This document shows positions 18,884-28,994 of a DNA stretch of 64,000 nucleotides, piece after piece (the first letter of the stretch is position 1; each line of letters begins with the position of its first letter). The position numbers and the translations under genes are program-made. The DNA is from Vibrio aphrogenes (GTDB taxonomy: Bacteria > Pseudomonadota > Gammaproteobacteria > Enterobacterales > Vibrionaceae). The notes under the pieces are model-generated. The model did not search any database. It saw only the letters and a list, made by a program, of their open reading frames with translations, and was not told the origin of the DNA. Location: contig NZ_AP018689.1 in NCBI RefSeq assembly GCF_002157735.2, forward strand, positions 1,645,619-1,709,618, given 5' to 3'.

Positions 18884-20149
18884 CTATTGAGTTAAGCTGG
18901 ACTTCTCTACTTGTTGCCAATCTTCTTCTAGATTCATCGCTAATTTGCAGCGTTTTAATGCCAATTCTGAATGTCGTTTAGCCGCTTGTTTCATGCCCTC
19001 ATCTCCCACCATAGATAAGGCACTCAACGCTTTTTGTAATTGATTTGCCACTTCCACGCATCCTGCGCCATCACGCGCAATCGCAGTAAAAGCATCATCG
19101 AACATTTCATCAATCGTTATTTCAGGTACTTGCACTCTATCGTAACGAGAAGAATGCTCATCTTGCTCAGGGACAGGCTCACTCCAGCTCACAAATAATC
19201 GAACTAAACTTCCAATCACTTTAATCGCAGAACCTGGGTCATTGACAGCTGGAGATAAAGCTTTACCCGCAATTTCAGACAACACCACCAGCCCAAATCT
19301 AGGATCATCATCAAATAATCGATCAGCACCAATTTGGAAGATGGCTAATACCGCTCGGTAATCAAAATCATCACTTTGTTGTTTTTGATGAATCACAGAA
19401 GCTAAAACTGTTCCGGGAGCCACAAATGCACCAGGTAAAACCGCTAAGACAACCACCGAAGAATGTTCTTCAGCCCAGTGCTGTAGACGGCTCAAATCAA
19501 GGTGTTGTACATAACCAACAGAAGTCGCAACCACCGGCTCTCCTTGCCCGGTATCGACACAAGGCGCACCACATCGAGTCGGGTTATTACGTAAATGCAG
19601 CAATGACTTCATCGCCACTTCTTCAATTCGATCGACCGTATTACCAATTCTCCCGAGCCGAGCCAATCGGTCAACCCAACGAATGAAAGTTAAAATCACC
19701 AAAGCAAAGACCAAGCAGGTCAACACAAATAGAACCAGCAACCCCGTCACATCAAAAAAATCATTATTGATAGCCGTGAGTGCCACGATACTAAAAATAA
19801 ACGAGCCGATGAAACGAGAAAGCGCATTTTTAGACACATCATCTGAAACCACGACACTAAAAGAACGTGGGGTGGCAGAAGTACTCGCGGACGCATAAGC
19901 CGAAACCATCGAACCGACTGAAAATGTTGCAATCACCAACATACTCGATGACATGATTTCAAGTAAAGCAATAATCGACTTTAAACTGATGGGCAAAATG
20001 TATAAACCGATATCAACATGATCAGCAGTTTTTGCAATAAAAACAGCCAAAATAGAACAAATACACATCCATAATGGCTTTACCCATAATTTATCTTTTA
20101 GACGATTATATAAAAATCGTAGATGATCGGACGAATAACGAGTCAGCAT
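18884..20149 (-). CDS. DUF2254 family membrane protein
   Basis: A 421-residue protein with four predicted membrane segments in the first 170 residues (for example PLWMCICSILAVFIA, LEIMSSSMLVIATFSVGSMV, FIGSFIFSIVALTAI, LVLFVLTCLVFALVILTFI) and a large soluble C-terminal part. Family signatures include FSVGSMVSAYASASTSATPRS and GKALSPAVNDPGSA. Function is unknown. It faces phrB tail to tail with 43 bases between them and no clear terminator. Confidence 0.85.
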   Translation of the reverse strand: MLTRYSSDHLRFLYNRLKDKLWVKPLWMCICSILAVFIAKTADHVDIGLYILPISLKSIIALLEIMSSSMLVIATFSVGSMVSAYASASTSATPRSFSVVVSDDVSKNALSRFIGSFIFSIVALTAINNDFFDVTGLLVLFVLTCLVFALVILTFIRWVDRLARLGRIGNTVDRIEEVAMKSLLHLRNNPTRCGAPCVDTGQGEPVVATSVGYVQHLDLSRLQHWAEEHSSVVVLAVLPGAFVAPGTVLASVIHQKQQSDDFDYRAVLAIFQIGADRLFDDDPRFGLVVLSEIAGKALSPAVNDPGSAIKVIGSLVRLFVSWSEPVPEQDEHSSRYDRVQVPEITIDEMFDDAFTAIARDGAGCVEVANQLQKALSALSMVGDEGMKQAAKRHSELALKRCKLAMNLEEDWQQVEKSSLTQ

Positions 20150-20295
20150 GACATCTCCTTATGTTTCATGTATTGATAATTAAACACTGTATTAAATGAA
20201 TAAAAAAACAGCATTTGCATCAGATTTATTAAAGCAAAACAGCTTGCTACTTGGATTATGGCACTAAAGTCCGTATTATCAGCTGCGGTTAATAC

Positions 20296-20371
20296 GTCCC
20301 CTTAGTTCAGTTGGATAGAACAAGGACCTCCTAAGTCTTAGACACAGGTTCGAATCCTGTAGGGGACGCCA
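20296..20371 (+). tRNA. tRNA-Arg (anticodon CCT)
   Basis: A 76-base cloverleaf: acceptor GTCCCCT (20296-20302) pairs with AGGGGAC (20361-20367), the anticodon loop reads CTCCTAA with anticodon CCT, the T-arm carries GGTTCGAATCC, and CCA is encoded at 20369-20371. Confidence 0.96.
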
Positions 20372-20435
20372 CTTCACCTAACCTTTCCACTTAACACCAC
20401 GCTTTAAAACGCTACTGCTTAGTATGTAGAATTAA

Positions 20436-20470
20436 AAAAGGCTCACCACGCATAACGCAGCAAGCCTTTT
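20436..20470 (-). terminator. Terminator downstream of the ABC exporter gene
   Basis: AAAAGGCT (20436-20443) pairs with AGCCTTTT (20463-20470). On the minus strand the right arm is read first and the hairpin is followed by a T-run, as expected for a terminator of the gene ending at 20503. Confidence 0.7.
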
Positions 20471-20502
20471 AAGTATAAAGCGGAATCAATTAATACAAAC
20501 GG

Positions 20503-22368
20503 TTAGCTTTGCACCACTTCTTCGACTACCACGTCGTCATCCGAACCTAAAAATCCGCCCGTTTGATGCGCCCATAATTGAGCATATACACCACCCGCTG
20601 CTAACAATTCTTGGTGAGAACCTTGCTCGAGCACTTCACCTTTATCTAATACGATCAGTCGGTCCATAGCTGCAATGGTAGATAAACGGTGCGCAATGGC
20701 GATCACAGTTTTGCCTTCCATAAGCTCATACAAACTCTCTTGAATTGCCGCTTCGACCTCCGAATCTAAGGCTGAGGTCGCTTCATCCATAATAAGAATA
20801 GGCGCATCTTTAAGTAGCACTCGTGAAATCGCAATACGCTGGCGTTGACCCCCTGACAATTTCACCCCACGTTCACCAACTTGCGCATCGTAGCCGCTAT
20901 TACCAAAGGTATCAGTTAAAGTCTCAATAAACTCATGAGCCTGTGCTTGTTTTGTCGCAGATAACAACTCTTCTTCTGTTGCTTCTGGACGACCATACAA
21001 AATATTGTCGCGAATGCTGCGATGTAACAGTGAAGTATCTTGCGTGATCATACCGATTTTACTACGTAGAGAATCTTGTTGGACTTTTGAAATATCTTGC
21101 CCATCAATACGGATAGTGCCACTTTCTACATCATAAAAGCGGAGCAATAAGTTCACTAAGGTCGATTTACCTGCTCCAGAGCGTCCAACTAAACCGACTT
21201 TTTCACCCGGTTTAATGTTCAAGTTTAAATTGGTGATCACCGCTTTATGTTCTTCGCCATAATGGAAACTAACATGGTCAAACTCTAGTCCGCCTTCTTT
21301 CACCTCTAAAGCTGGTGCATTTTCAACATCTTGCGTCACCACCGGTTTTGATAAGGTATTCATACCATCAACGACTGTTCCGATATTTTCAAAAATGGTA
21401 CTGATTTCCCACATAATCCATTTTGACATGCCTTGAATACGCAATGCCAAACTGATCGCAACCGCAATTGCTCCCACCGTGATCATGCTGTTCATCCATA
21501 AACCAATCGATAAACCAGCAATGGCAAATAACAACAAATAGTTGATCATATCGATACTGAATAAAAACACCGTTGCCATACGCATCTGGGCATACACGGT
21601 TTTCAAGAATGACTTCATGCCTTTTTCTGCATATTCCGTTTCACGGTTAGTATGAGAAAATAATTTCACTGTTGAAATGTTAGTATAACTATCGACAATT
21701 CGACCGGTCATCAACGAGCGAGCATCAGCCTGAGCCGTAGCAATCCTTTTCATTTTAGGGATGAAATACACTTGAATCAGCACATAAGCCACCAGCCAAA
21801 CCAAAACCGGGATCATTAACCAAATATCTGCTTTGGCTATCAAGAACATCATCGAGAAAAAATACACCGACACATACACCAATACGTCAGCAAATTTCAT
21901 CACGGTTTCGCGAATAGCCAAAGAGGTTTGCATGACTTTCGTCGCGATACGCCCAGCAAAATCGTCTTGATAAAAAGTAACGCTTTGATTCAACAAATAA
22001 CGGTGAGCCAGCCAACGAATCGACATCGGGAAGTTACCCAGTAAGGTTTGGTGCATGATCATTGAGTGAATAAAGCCCACCACGGGTATGACCACGACGA
22101 CAACCACACCCATCCCGATAATTTTGCTCCCTTCAGCATCCCAAAGTGTCTCTGGTGTGTGGCTCGATAACATATCAACCAAGGAGCCCATAAAGCCCAT
22201 TAAAGACACTTCAATAATGGCAATAACAGCGCTGAGTATAGACATCACAAAAATGGGTAATAAAAAATCACGACTGTAATGCATACAAAATGCAAATAAA
22301 GTATTAGGTGGTGTTGTGAGCGTCTCTTTTGGAAAAGGCTTCGTCAGCCCTTCAAAGAATTTGAACAT
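20503..22368 (-). CDS. ABC exporter, fused permease and ATPase
   Basis: A 621-residue half-transporter of the MsbA/multidrug type. The N-terminal membrane domain (about 1-340) has six hydrophobic segments. The ATPase domain shows Walker A GRSGAGKST, signature LSGGQRQRIAISR, Walker B ILIMDEATSALD and H-loop IAIAHRLST. It is divergent from a Fur-controlled siderophore receptor gene and has its own weaker Fur-like site about 70 bases upstream, so a role in siderophore or iron-related export is possible, but the substrate cannot be read from the sequence. No biosynthetic genes for a siderophore are in the window. Confidence 0.88.
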   Translation of the reverse strand: MFKFFEGLTKPFPKETLTTPPNTLFAFCMHYSRDFLLPIFVMSILSAVIAIIEVSLMGFMGSLVDMLSSHTPETLWDAEGSKIIGMGVVVVVVIPVVGFIHSMIMHQTLLGNFPMSIRWLAHRYLLNQSVTFYQDDFAGRIATKVMQTSLAIRETVMKFADVLVYVSVYFFSMMFLIAKADIWLMIPVLVWLVAYVLIQVYFIPKMKRIATAQADARSLMTGRIVDSYTNISTVKLFSHTNRETEYAEKGMKSFLKTVYAQMRMATVFLFSIDMINYLLLFAIAGLSIGLWMNSMITVGAIAVAISLALRIQGMSKWIMWEISTIFENIGTVVDGMNTLSKPVVTQDVENAPALEVKEGGLEFDHVSFHYGEEHKAVITNLNLNIKPGEKVGLVGRSGAGKSTLVNLLLRFYDVESGTIRIDGQDISKVQQDSLRSKIGMITQDTSLLHRSIRDNILYGRPEATEEELLSATKQAQAHEFIETLTDTFGNSGYDAQVGERGVKLSGGQRQRIAISRVLLKDAPILIMDEATSALDSEVEAAIQESLYELMEGKTVIAIAHRLSTIAAMDRLIVLDKGEVLEQGSHQELLAAGGVYAQLWAHQTGGFLGSDDDVVVEEVVQS

Positions 22369-22438
22369 AAAGGTATTCCATAAGAATTGAATTCAAACGC
22401 AATCAATCACTTAACTGTTTTGAAATAAAGAGGTGGAA

Positions 22439-22457
22439 AATAAGAACCGTTATCATA
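22439..22457. promoter_or_regulatory. Weak Fur-box candidate upstream of the ABC exporter
   Basis: AATAAGAACCGTTATCATA matches 15 of 19 positions of the 19-base pattern AATGAnAATnATTnTCATT. It lies about 70 bases upstream of the exporter start. The match is weaker than the other four sites in the window. Confidence 0.35.
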
Positions 22458-22557
22458 AAGGTAAAAGAGTAAATTGCCCACCCCCGATTGAGTTTAGTGG
22501 CATGGATTTGAACGAAATAAGTACTAGGCACACACCTAAAAAATGAATACAATTCGC

Positions 22558-22576
22558 AATAATAACAATTCTCAAT
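22558..22576. promoter_or_regulatory. Fur-box candidate upstream of the first siderophore receptor
   Basis: AATAATAACAATTCTCAAT matches 16 of 19 positions of AATGAnAATnATTnTCATT, 16 bases before the receptor start codon. Iron-dependent repression is the expected effect. Confidence 0.6.
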
Positions 22577-22592
22577 AACAGAAATTTCACTT

Positions 22593-24707
22593 ATGCATTT
22601 TACACAACACCCCGTGACCAAAGCGGTTTCAACTATCATGAAACCCGTTGCTGGATTGTCTTTAGCGCTTTTTGCTCTACCCACTTTTGCTGAAGACACT
22701 TCCGATATCCAAAACTTAGAGACGATTACCGTTACAGCCTCTGCCTTGAAGGTTGAGACACCAATCGAAGATACGCCCAAAAGTGTCACGATTATCGATC
22801 GTGAGGAACTCGATGTTCATGATGTGATCAAGCTTGATGAAGCCTTTCGCTATAGCACTAGCGTGGTATCTCCTTATGGGGTTGATGTCGATACTGATTG
22901 GTTATTAGTCCGTGGTTTTGAACCTAGCGTCTATTTAGATGGTAACCGTCTTTATAAGGAAGGTTTCTTTGGTTGGTCTACCGAACCTTATGGAATGGAA
23001 AGTATTGAGCTATTAAAAGGCCCTAGCGCTATTTTTTATGGTGACTCTCAACCTGGTGGGGTTTTAAACGTTGTACAGAAAAAACCAACCGATGTCCCAC
23101 AAGGCAGTATCAATATTTCTGGTGGCAGCAATGATTATATGCAACTGGGTATCGATGTTTCAGGTTGGGCCAATGATACAGGTGACCAACGTTATCGTTT
23201 AGTGGCGATGGTAAACCGCCAAGACGGCGCACTCGATGGTACTGAAAATGAACGTTTTTATATTGCCCCAAGCTATACAATCGATTTCAATGAAAAAGCG
23301 ACATTAACTCTATTAACTAGCTTTACAAAGGATACAGGGGTTCCTAATAATGGCTTCTTCCCTATCGATGGCACTTACCAAGCTTTACCTGACGGTGGTT
23401 ATATTGACCCAACAACGAACTATGGCCAGCCAGATACCGACCGCTTAGACCAAACACAAGTTTCCGCAGGTTATCAATTCAAATACGATATTGACGATGT
23501 GTGGACTTATAAACAAAACTTCAACTTTGCCTATAAAGAGCTCTATTTACGCAGTACCAGCGCTTATCAAAATGATTATGATCCAGCATGGGGTGGAGAT
23601 TCCGATCCAAATACTCTGCTACGTTCTACCTTAATTAATGATGGTGATTCTCATAGTTATACTTTTGATAACAACTTGACCGCAAACTTCATCACAGGTA
23701 TTGCTGAGAATACGCTGATGGTTGGTATCGATTATCAGCATCATAATAATAACTGGATGGGTAATGGTTTAGGTGTGTCGACCGGAATCGTCGATAGTCG
23801 AAATCCGACTTATGACAATGGCGTGCCAGCTGATCTTTCAAGTTCAATGTATAAGAATGACATCACCAAAGAGCAAATTGGTACTTATGCCCAGCTTCAA
23901 TCCATATTAGCAAGCCACTGGGTGGCTAACTTAGGCTTACGTTATGATTGGGTTAACGTAGAAAATACCGGCCTATATGCAGATAAAATTGATGATGGTC
24001 AGCTCTCATTTAATACTGGTTTAATGTACCTTGCTGATAATGGCTTATCGCCTTATGTTAGCTACTCAAGTTCATTCTACACTTTGGCTAGTCTCGACTT
24101 TATAACCAATAAACTCTATGAACCAATCGAAAGTAAACAAACGGAAGTTGGGGTGAAATACTCTCCATTCTGGCTAGATGGTTACGTCAATATTGCATGG
24201 TTCGATATACAGCAAGACAATGCAACAACCTCGGTCGTGGGAGACAATGGTGTTTTAGGAACGAGTCAAACCGATCAAAAAAGCCAAGGTATTGAGCTAG
24301 AAGGGTCTGCTTTTGTCACTGAGAATCTAAAGTTAACCGCCAGCTATACCTACACAAACCTAGAAGAAGTTGACCCAAATGGAGGCTATCGCCAAGCTTC
24401 ATTGGTCCCTAAGAACTTAGCATCAGGCTGGGTACAATATGATTTTGCGTCATTGGGATTACCTGATTTAAGAATGGGGACAGGGGTTCGCTACCTTGGG
24501 ACTAGCGTCAACTCAACAACTGGTGACAAAATATCAGCGGTGACACTCTGGGACGCGATGGCAAGTTATCAATTTACTCGTCAGTTACAACTCCAAATGA
24601 ACGCAAATAACTTACTGGATAAAGAGTACGTAGCAAGTTGCTCAAGTACTGTCTGCTACTATGGTGAGGATCGGAGAGTAACGGCCAATTTAAACTACAG
24701 TTGGTAA
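22593..24707 (+). CDS. TonB-dependent siderophore receptor (FhuA/FoxA-like family)
   Basis: A 704-residue outer membrane receptor for a ferric siderophore, probably of the hydroxamate class given the fhuCDB genes that follow. After a signal peptide ending LPTFA it has a TonB-box-like stretch (LETITVTAS), a plug domain (DTPKSVTIIDREEL, LVRGFEPSVYLDGNR, ELLKGPSAIFYGDSQPGGVLNVVQKKP) and a 22-strand barrel ending in an aromatic residue (NLNYSW). Near the end it carries CSSTVCYYGEDRR, a two-cysteine motif also present in the second receptor (CYDTANCWYGEER), so the two are paralogues. A strong terminator follows, then fhuC. Confidence 0.9.
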   Translation: MHFTQHPVTKAVSTIMKPVAGLSLALFALPTFAEDTSDIQNLETITVTASALKVETPIEDTPKSVTIIDREELDVHDVIKLDEAFRYSTSVVSPYGVDVDTDWLLVRGFEPSVYLDGNRLYKEGFFGWSTEPYGMESIELLKGPSAIFYGDSQPGGVLNVVQKKPTDVPQGSINISGGSNDYMQLGIDVSGWANDTGDQRYRLVAMVNRQDGALDGTENERFYIAPSYTIDFNEKATLTLLTSFTKDTGVPNNGFFPIDGTYQALPDGGYIDPTTNYGQPDTDRLDQTQVSAGYQFKYDIDDVWTYKQNFNFAYKELYLRSTSAYQNDYDPAWGGDSDPNTLLRSTLINDGDSHSYTFDNNLTANFITGIAENTLMVGIDYQHHNNNWMGNGLGVSTGIVDSRNPTYDNGVPADLSSSMYKNDITKEQIGTYAQLQSILASHWVANLGLRYDWVNVENTGLYADKIDDGQLSFNTGLMYLADNGLSPYVSYSSSFYTLASLDFITNKLYEPIESKQTEVGVKYSPFWLDGYVNIAWFDIQQDNATTSVVGDNGVLGTSQTDQKSQGIELEGSAFVTENLKLTASYTYTNLEEVDPNGGYRQASLVPKNLASGWVQYDFASLGLPDLRMGTGVRYLGTSVNSTTGDKISAVTLWDAMASYQFTRQLQLQMNANNLLDKEYVASCSSTVCYYGEDRRVTANLNYSW

Positions 24708-24723
24708 TCTAAGCTTAACTATA

Positions 24724-24756
24724 CTAGGGCTATTCATTACAATAGCCCTAGCTTTT
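24724..24756 (+). terminator. Strong terminator after the first receptor gene
   Basis: A perfect 11-bp stem, CTAGGGCTATT (24724-24734) with AATAGCCCTAG (24741-24751), closes a 6-base loop and is followed by CTTTTT. It lies between the receptor and fhuC, so fhuCDB may depend on readthrough or on a separate promoter. Confidence 0.9.
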
Positions 24757-24780
24757 TGTGTTATTAAATTAGAGAAAAAT

Positions 24781-25551
24781 ATGTTCACATTGAATCAAGT
24801 CCGAGTGCATCGTGATAATCGCGATATATTATCGATAGATGAATTAACCATACCTACCGATGGGCTCACTGTGGTACTTGGTCATAATGGCAGTGGTAAA
24901 TCCACACTCGTCAATTTACTTTCCGGCCAAACCGAGCCCGATTCAGGTTCCGTTAAACTCAATAACCACAATATTCACGATTTTTCTCAAAAACAACTCG
25001 CTAAAGAAATTGCGTTCTTGCCACAAAAATTGCCAGATGTTGCCGGGCTCACGGTTAAAGAATTGGTTCGTTTAGGCCGCTTCCCTTGGCGTGGTGTTTT
25101 TGGTCGTTGGCAAAACAATGATGACACGATTATTCTCGATGCCATGCATAAGACTGGCGTCGAACATTACGCAGACAACCTAGCCGATAAACTCTCAGGG
25201 GGCGAGCGTCAACGTGCTTGGGTTGCAATGTTATTGGCACAACAATCTCCGGTATTAATTCTGGATGAACCCACCTCTGCGCTCGATGTCCATCATCAAT
25301 ACCATTTATTATCATTGCTGCAATCTTTGACCCAAGAAACCCAATGTGGCGTACTCGTCATCTTACATGATTTGAATCTCGCGCTACGTTATGCCACGCA
25401 TATTGTGGCGTTGAAAAAAGGCAAGATTGCTTTTAGTGGTGCTAAAGAATTACTCCTAGATGAAAAAAGACTCAGTGATTTGTATAAAACTGATATTCAA
25501 TTACTTGCTCACCCACAACAACAAGATCAGAAAATCGCTGTCGTGATATAG
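24781..25551 (+). CDS. fhuC: FhuC-like ATP-binding protein of siderophore ABC importer
   Basis: A 256-residue ABC ATPase that drives ferric-siderophore uptake through the inner membrane. It has Walker A GHNGSGKST, signature LSGGERQRAW, Walker B VLILDEPTSALD and H-loop VILHDLNLA, with the ELVRLGRFPWRG loop characteristic of the FecE/FhuC/BtuD group. It is followed by the binding protein and by a double-length permease, the order fhuC-D-B of E. coli. Confidence 0.88.
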   Translation: MFTLNQVRVHRDNRDILSIDELTIPTDGLTVVLGHNGSGKSTLVNLLSGQTEPDSGSVKLNNHNIHDFSQKQLAKEIAFLPQKLPDVAGLTVKELVRLGRFPWRGVFGRWQNNDDTIILDAMHKTGVEHYADNLADKLSGGERQRAWVAMLLAQQSPVLILDEPTSALDVHHQYHLLSLLQSLTQETQCGVLVILHDLNLALRYATHIVALKKGKIAFSGAKELLLDEKRLSDLYKTDIQLLAHPQQQDQKIAVVI

Positions 25552-25600
25552 CCATTACAGGCCATCATCTAAGAACGAAAAATCAGGGAACTTTTCCAAT

Positions 25601-26521
25601 ATGAAAATACGTCGTCACATCGCTACAGTCTTCATGGCTTTATTTATCACCTTTCCAAGTTTCGCCGCAATTACCGTGACCGATAGCCGAGGAGAACATC
25701 AACTTGATGGGCATCCAACTCGTATCGTCGCTTTGAACTGGGATTTAGCCGAGCAATTACTCGAACTTGGCATCACGCCCGTTGGTGTGCCAAATATCAA
25801 AGATTATTCTGAATGGGTTGTAAAACCGGCTATCCCTGCTTCCGTAGATGACCTAGGGACTCGCGCCGAGCCCAACATGCAAAAATTAGCCGAATTAAAA
25901 CCGGATTTAATCTTAGCCGCTTCGCCACAAAAAGACTTAATCCCTCGCCTGCAAACCATTGCACCTGTGCTGTATTATGAATCTTATGCTGGCCAACAAG
26001 ACAGTGCTCAAGAGGCCATTGATAACTTTAAGCAGATTGCGCAAGTGGTGAATAAATCAGACGTAGCCAATCAAAAATTACAAGCCATGCAAACTCGTTT
26101 TGCCGAGCTACGCCATCAACTCATTGAGGCCTTTGGTGAGCCTCTACCTCAAGTTTTGGCGATGCGATTTGCCAATCAAACATCGGTATACCTTTACACT
26201 GAGCATTCCACTACTCAATACGTACTCAAGCAATTAGGGTTAACACCGGCTCTATCGCTACCTTCACAACCTTGGGGCATTAGCCAAAAAAGAATCACCG
26301 AACTGCAACACATTAAAGACGGATATGTGCTGTATTTTGGTCCTTTCACTCAACAACAAAAAGCACAACTGAATAAGTCCATGCTCTGGAAAGCAATGCC
26401 TTTTGTTCGCAACGGTCATGTCAATGAAGCGGAACCGGTTTGGAACTATGGCGGGGCAATGTCGATGGAGTATATCGCAGAGTCGATAACAAAAAGTATG
26501 CTAGAACTAAAAAGGCTCTAG
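25601..26521 (+). CDS. fhuD: FhuD-like iron-siderophore substrate-binding protein
   Basis: A 306-residue periplasmic binding protein of the FhuD/FecB class. It has a signal peptide (ATVFMALFITFPSFAA), and the sequence HPTRIVALNWDLAEQLLELGITPVGVPNI followed by LGTRAEPNMQKLAELKPDLILA, which closely follows the E. coli FhuD pattern. It would bind a ferric hydroxamate in the periplasm and pass it to the FhuB permease encoded next. Confidence 0.88.
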   Translation: MKIRRHIATVFMALFITFPSFAAITVTDSRGEHQLDGHPTRIVALNWDLAEQLLELGITPVGVPNIKDYSEWVVKPAIPASVDDLGTRAEPNMQKLAELKPDLILAASPQKDLIPRLQTIAPVLYYESYAGQQDSAQEAIDNFKQIAQVVNKSDVANQKLQAMQTRFAELRHQLIEAFGEPLPQVLAMRFANQTSVYLYTEHSTTQYVLKQLGLTPALSLPSQPWGISQKRITELQHIKDGYVLYFGPFTQQQKAQLNKSMLWKAMPFVRNGHVNEAEPVWNYGGAMSMEYIAESITKSMLELKRL

Positions 26522-26599
26522 TGTCGAGCGCTTAGACTCTAGAAAAAGAAATACCTCGAAAATCTGTTGCTTCACAAAAATTAATTATGATCTCCTAAT

Positions 26600-26620
26600 C
26601 CCTAGCATACACAGCTAGGG
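26600..26620 (+). other. Intergenic hairpin between fhuD and fhuB
   Basis: CCCTAGC (26600-26606) pairs with GCTAGGG (26614-26620) around a 7-base loop. There is no T-run, so it is more likely to affect mRNA decay or relative expression of fhuD and fhuB than to terminate. Confidence 0.5.
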
Positions 26621-26649
26621 ACAGGGAACTAGAAACCCAGGAACTCTTG

Positions 26650-28623
26650 ATGCTCCGCTTTCCAACTATTACGACCATTATTCTCACATTCGCCTTCACT
26701 TTAGTGGTTATCTTTAGCCTTCAAATCGATAATCCGCTTTCCTTTTCTCAACAATGGGATTTATTAAGCGGAGCGGAAGCCCAAGAATTTGCCGATTTCA
26801 ACTTTGTCTATGCTCAGTTACCTCGCGCAGTGATGGCTATTGTTGTAGGCGCAATGTTAGGGCTCGTTGGTAGCTTAATGCAGCAACTGACACAAAACTC
26901 ACTCACATCACCTCTAACATTAGGTACGTCATCCGGTGCTTGGTTGGCACTTATTATCGTCAATGTTTGGTTTCCAACATTAGCCGCAGATTACATGGCA
27001 TTGTCGGCCATGGTAGGAGCTCTATTTGCGATGGGGCTAGTGATCACCATTGCTGGTCCTAAAAATATTACCGGCTTGCCTTTGATCTTATCAGGCATGG
27101 TGGTCAATATTCTGTTTGGAGCCATTGCCACAGCCATTATTTTACTTAATGATCAATACGCTAAAAATGTCTTTATTTGGGGCGCGGGTGATCTAGCACA
27201 AAATGGCTGGGAAATGGTGTATTGGCTCTTACCCCGTTTGTCAGTGGCTATCCCTTTGCTCCTATTTGCTCCTCGTATTTTAAATTTAATGCGTTTAGGG
27301 CACCAAGGGGCTGCCGCTCGTGGTCTTAATGTTATTCCGTATTTTTTATTATTGATCGTGCTCGGCTTATGGTTGGTTTCAGCTTCAATCACTGCGGTTG
27401 GTGTGATCAGTTTTATAGGCCTATTATCGCCTAACATCGCCCGCGCCATTGGAGCACGTACACCAAAAGCTGAACTTTATCTCAGTATGTTGATTGGCAG
27501 TATAGCCTTATTGTTCACCGACATTTTAGCCTTATCCATTAGCCTATTTACGTTAGATATGCTGCCCAGTGGCACAACCGCTGCGGCCATCGGTGCGCCT
27601 GCACTTGTCTGGTTTAGCCGTCGAGCGTTAAAAGCTCAAGATCAAATTTCCATTAAATTACCCCCAAGTAAAGCACAATTATTTCCTTTAGCGATCCCGT
27701 GTTTTATTGGCTTAACCCTGATATTCCTGTTCATTAGTACCACTGTTTCTATGTCTGACACTGGCTTACATTGGGCCATTCCTGATGCTTTTAACTGGAA
27801 TTTACGCTGGCCAAGATTCCTCACCTCTTTAGCCGCCGGCATTGCACTTGCGGCGGCTGGTACCGTCTTACAACGCTTAATTTATAACCCTCTCGCCAGT
27901 CCTGATATTTTAGGTATTTCCGCAGGGGCAACTTTTGCCTTAGTCGGCGCCACCGTATTTTTGGGGAGTAATATTTTTGCGTCTGGCTCATTAGTGGCGT
28001 TTGCCGGTAGTATGGTGGTTCTAGCACTCTTATTGTTATTAGGGAGAAAAAACCAATTTGCGCCTTCAAGCATGATTTTAATCGGTATTGCCATCAGCGC
28101 CCTCATTGAATCTTTAGTGCAATTTGCTTTAGCTAAAGGTTCACAAGATACTTATACCATCTTAGGGTGGTTGGCTGGTTCAACTTATCGCGTCTCCAGC
28201 ACCAACGCTTTAGTGCTTGCCATCAGTGTTACGGTGATTTTTATCGCGCTGATTAGTGTGTCACGTTGGCTGACGTTAATTTCAGCAGGCCGCCAGTTTG
28301 CCGCAGCTCGAGGGTTAAACGTACAAGCCACCAGCGTCATACTCTTGTGCAGTGTGGCCTTACTGTGTGCCTTAGTCACAACCACAATGGGCCCAGTAGC
28401 TTTTGTTGGTCTGTTAGCCCCTCATATGGCCGTCATGATGGGCGCAAAGCAAGCTCGCAATCAATTGATTGTTGCCGGTTTAATGGGCGGGCTCTTAATG
28501 CTGGCTGCAGATTGGATCGGGCAAACCCTCTTATTCCCGATGCAAATTGCCGCCGGAACCGTTGTTTCGATTATTGGTGGGAGTTATTTCTTACTTTTAT
28601 TGATCCGAGGGCAAAGAAGCTAA
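26650..28623 (+). CDS. fhuB: FhuB-like double-length siderophore permease
   Basis: A 657-residue permease made of two FecCD-type halves in one chain, the hallmark of FhuB. The halves share LTQNSLTSPLTLGTSSGA (first) and LIYNPLASPDILGISAGA (second), and each has GLNV...ATAVGVISFIGLLSPN or ATTTMGPVAFVGLLAPH near its end. The ATG at 26650 is used because AGGAA at 26639-26643 has 6-base spacing to it; a TTG one codon earlier is too close. It is the last gene of the uptake cluster. Confidence 0.9.
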   Translation: MLRFPTITTIILTFAFTLVVIFSLQIDNPLSFSQQWDLLSGAEAQEFADFNFVYAQLPRAVMAIVVGAMLGLVGSLMQQLTQNSLTSPLTLGTSSGAWLALIIVNVWFPTLAADYMALSAMVGALFAMGLVITIAGPKNITGLPLILSGMVVNILFGAIATAIILLNDQYAKNVFIWGAGDLAQNGWEMVYWLLPRLSVAIPLLLFAPRILNLMRLGHQGAAARGLNVIPYFLLLIVLGLWLVSASITAVGVISFIGLLSPNIARAIGARTPKAELYLSMLIGSIALLFTDILALSISLFTLDMLPSGTTAAAIGAPALVWFSRRALKAQDQISIKLPPSKAQLFPLAIPCFIGLTLIFLFISTTVSMSDTGLHWAIPDAFNWNLRWPRFLTSLAAGIALAAAGTVLQRLIYNPLASPDILGISAGATFALVGATVFLGSNIFASGSLVAFAGSMVVLALLLLLGRKNQFAPSSMILIGIAISALIESLVQFALAKGSQDTYTILGWLAGSTYRVSSTNALVLAISVTVIFIALISVSRWLTLISAGRQFAAARGLNVQATSVILLCSVALLCALVTTTMGPVAFVGLLAPHMAVMMGAKQARNQLIVAGLMGGLLMLAADWIGQTLLFPMQIAAGTVVSIIGGSYFLLLLIRGQRS

Positions 28624-28994
28624 ACTAGTAACCGTTGCTTTTCTCAGTATCAAAAATAAACACAGCTAATGATTAACAAGAAAGCATTGATATTTGACAT
28701 AGTACGAGAACAAATACAACTGAATACCGTATGAACAAAAGTGAAATATAAAAAATCACAGATAATTAACACTAAATCTCTAGGTAAACAATTGATTTTT
28801 CATTTACTATTTACCATGCTATAAGTCATGGGTTGAAATAATGTACTGAATGAGATTGCAATAACTGTAATTAAATCAGTAGTTCAACTATATTTAGGTT
28901 CACAATTGGCTTTCTTTTGTGGGTCCTTTTAGGATTACGCTGAGCTGATAAGTGGCTACGATAAAATCTATAGCTCAATATCGGAGTAATAATA
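28624..28994. other. Non-coding gap before the OmpA-family lipoprotein gene
   Basis: This 371-base AT-rich stretch must contain the promoter of the highly codon-biased lipoprotein gene and the end of the fhu transcript, but I see no confident terminator, operator or RNA gene in it. Confidence 0.4.

Noticed and set aside
20277..20296. Possible fifth copy of the AGCTG/GGTTAA repeat before tRNA-Arg
   Set aside because: The match lacks three central bases and overlaps the place where the tRNA promoter must lie; probably chance.
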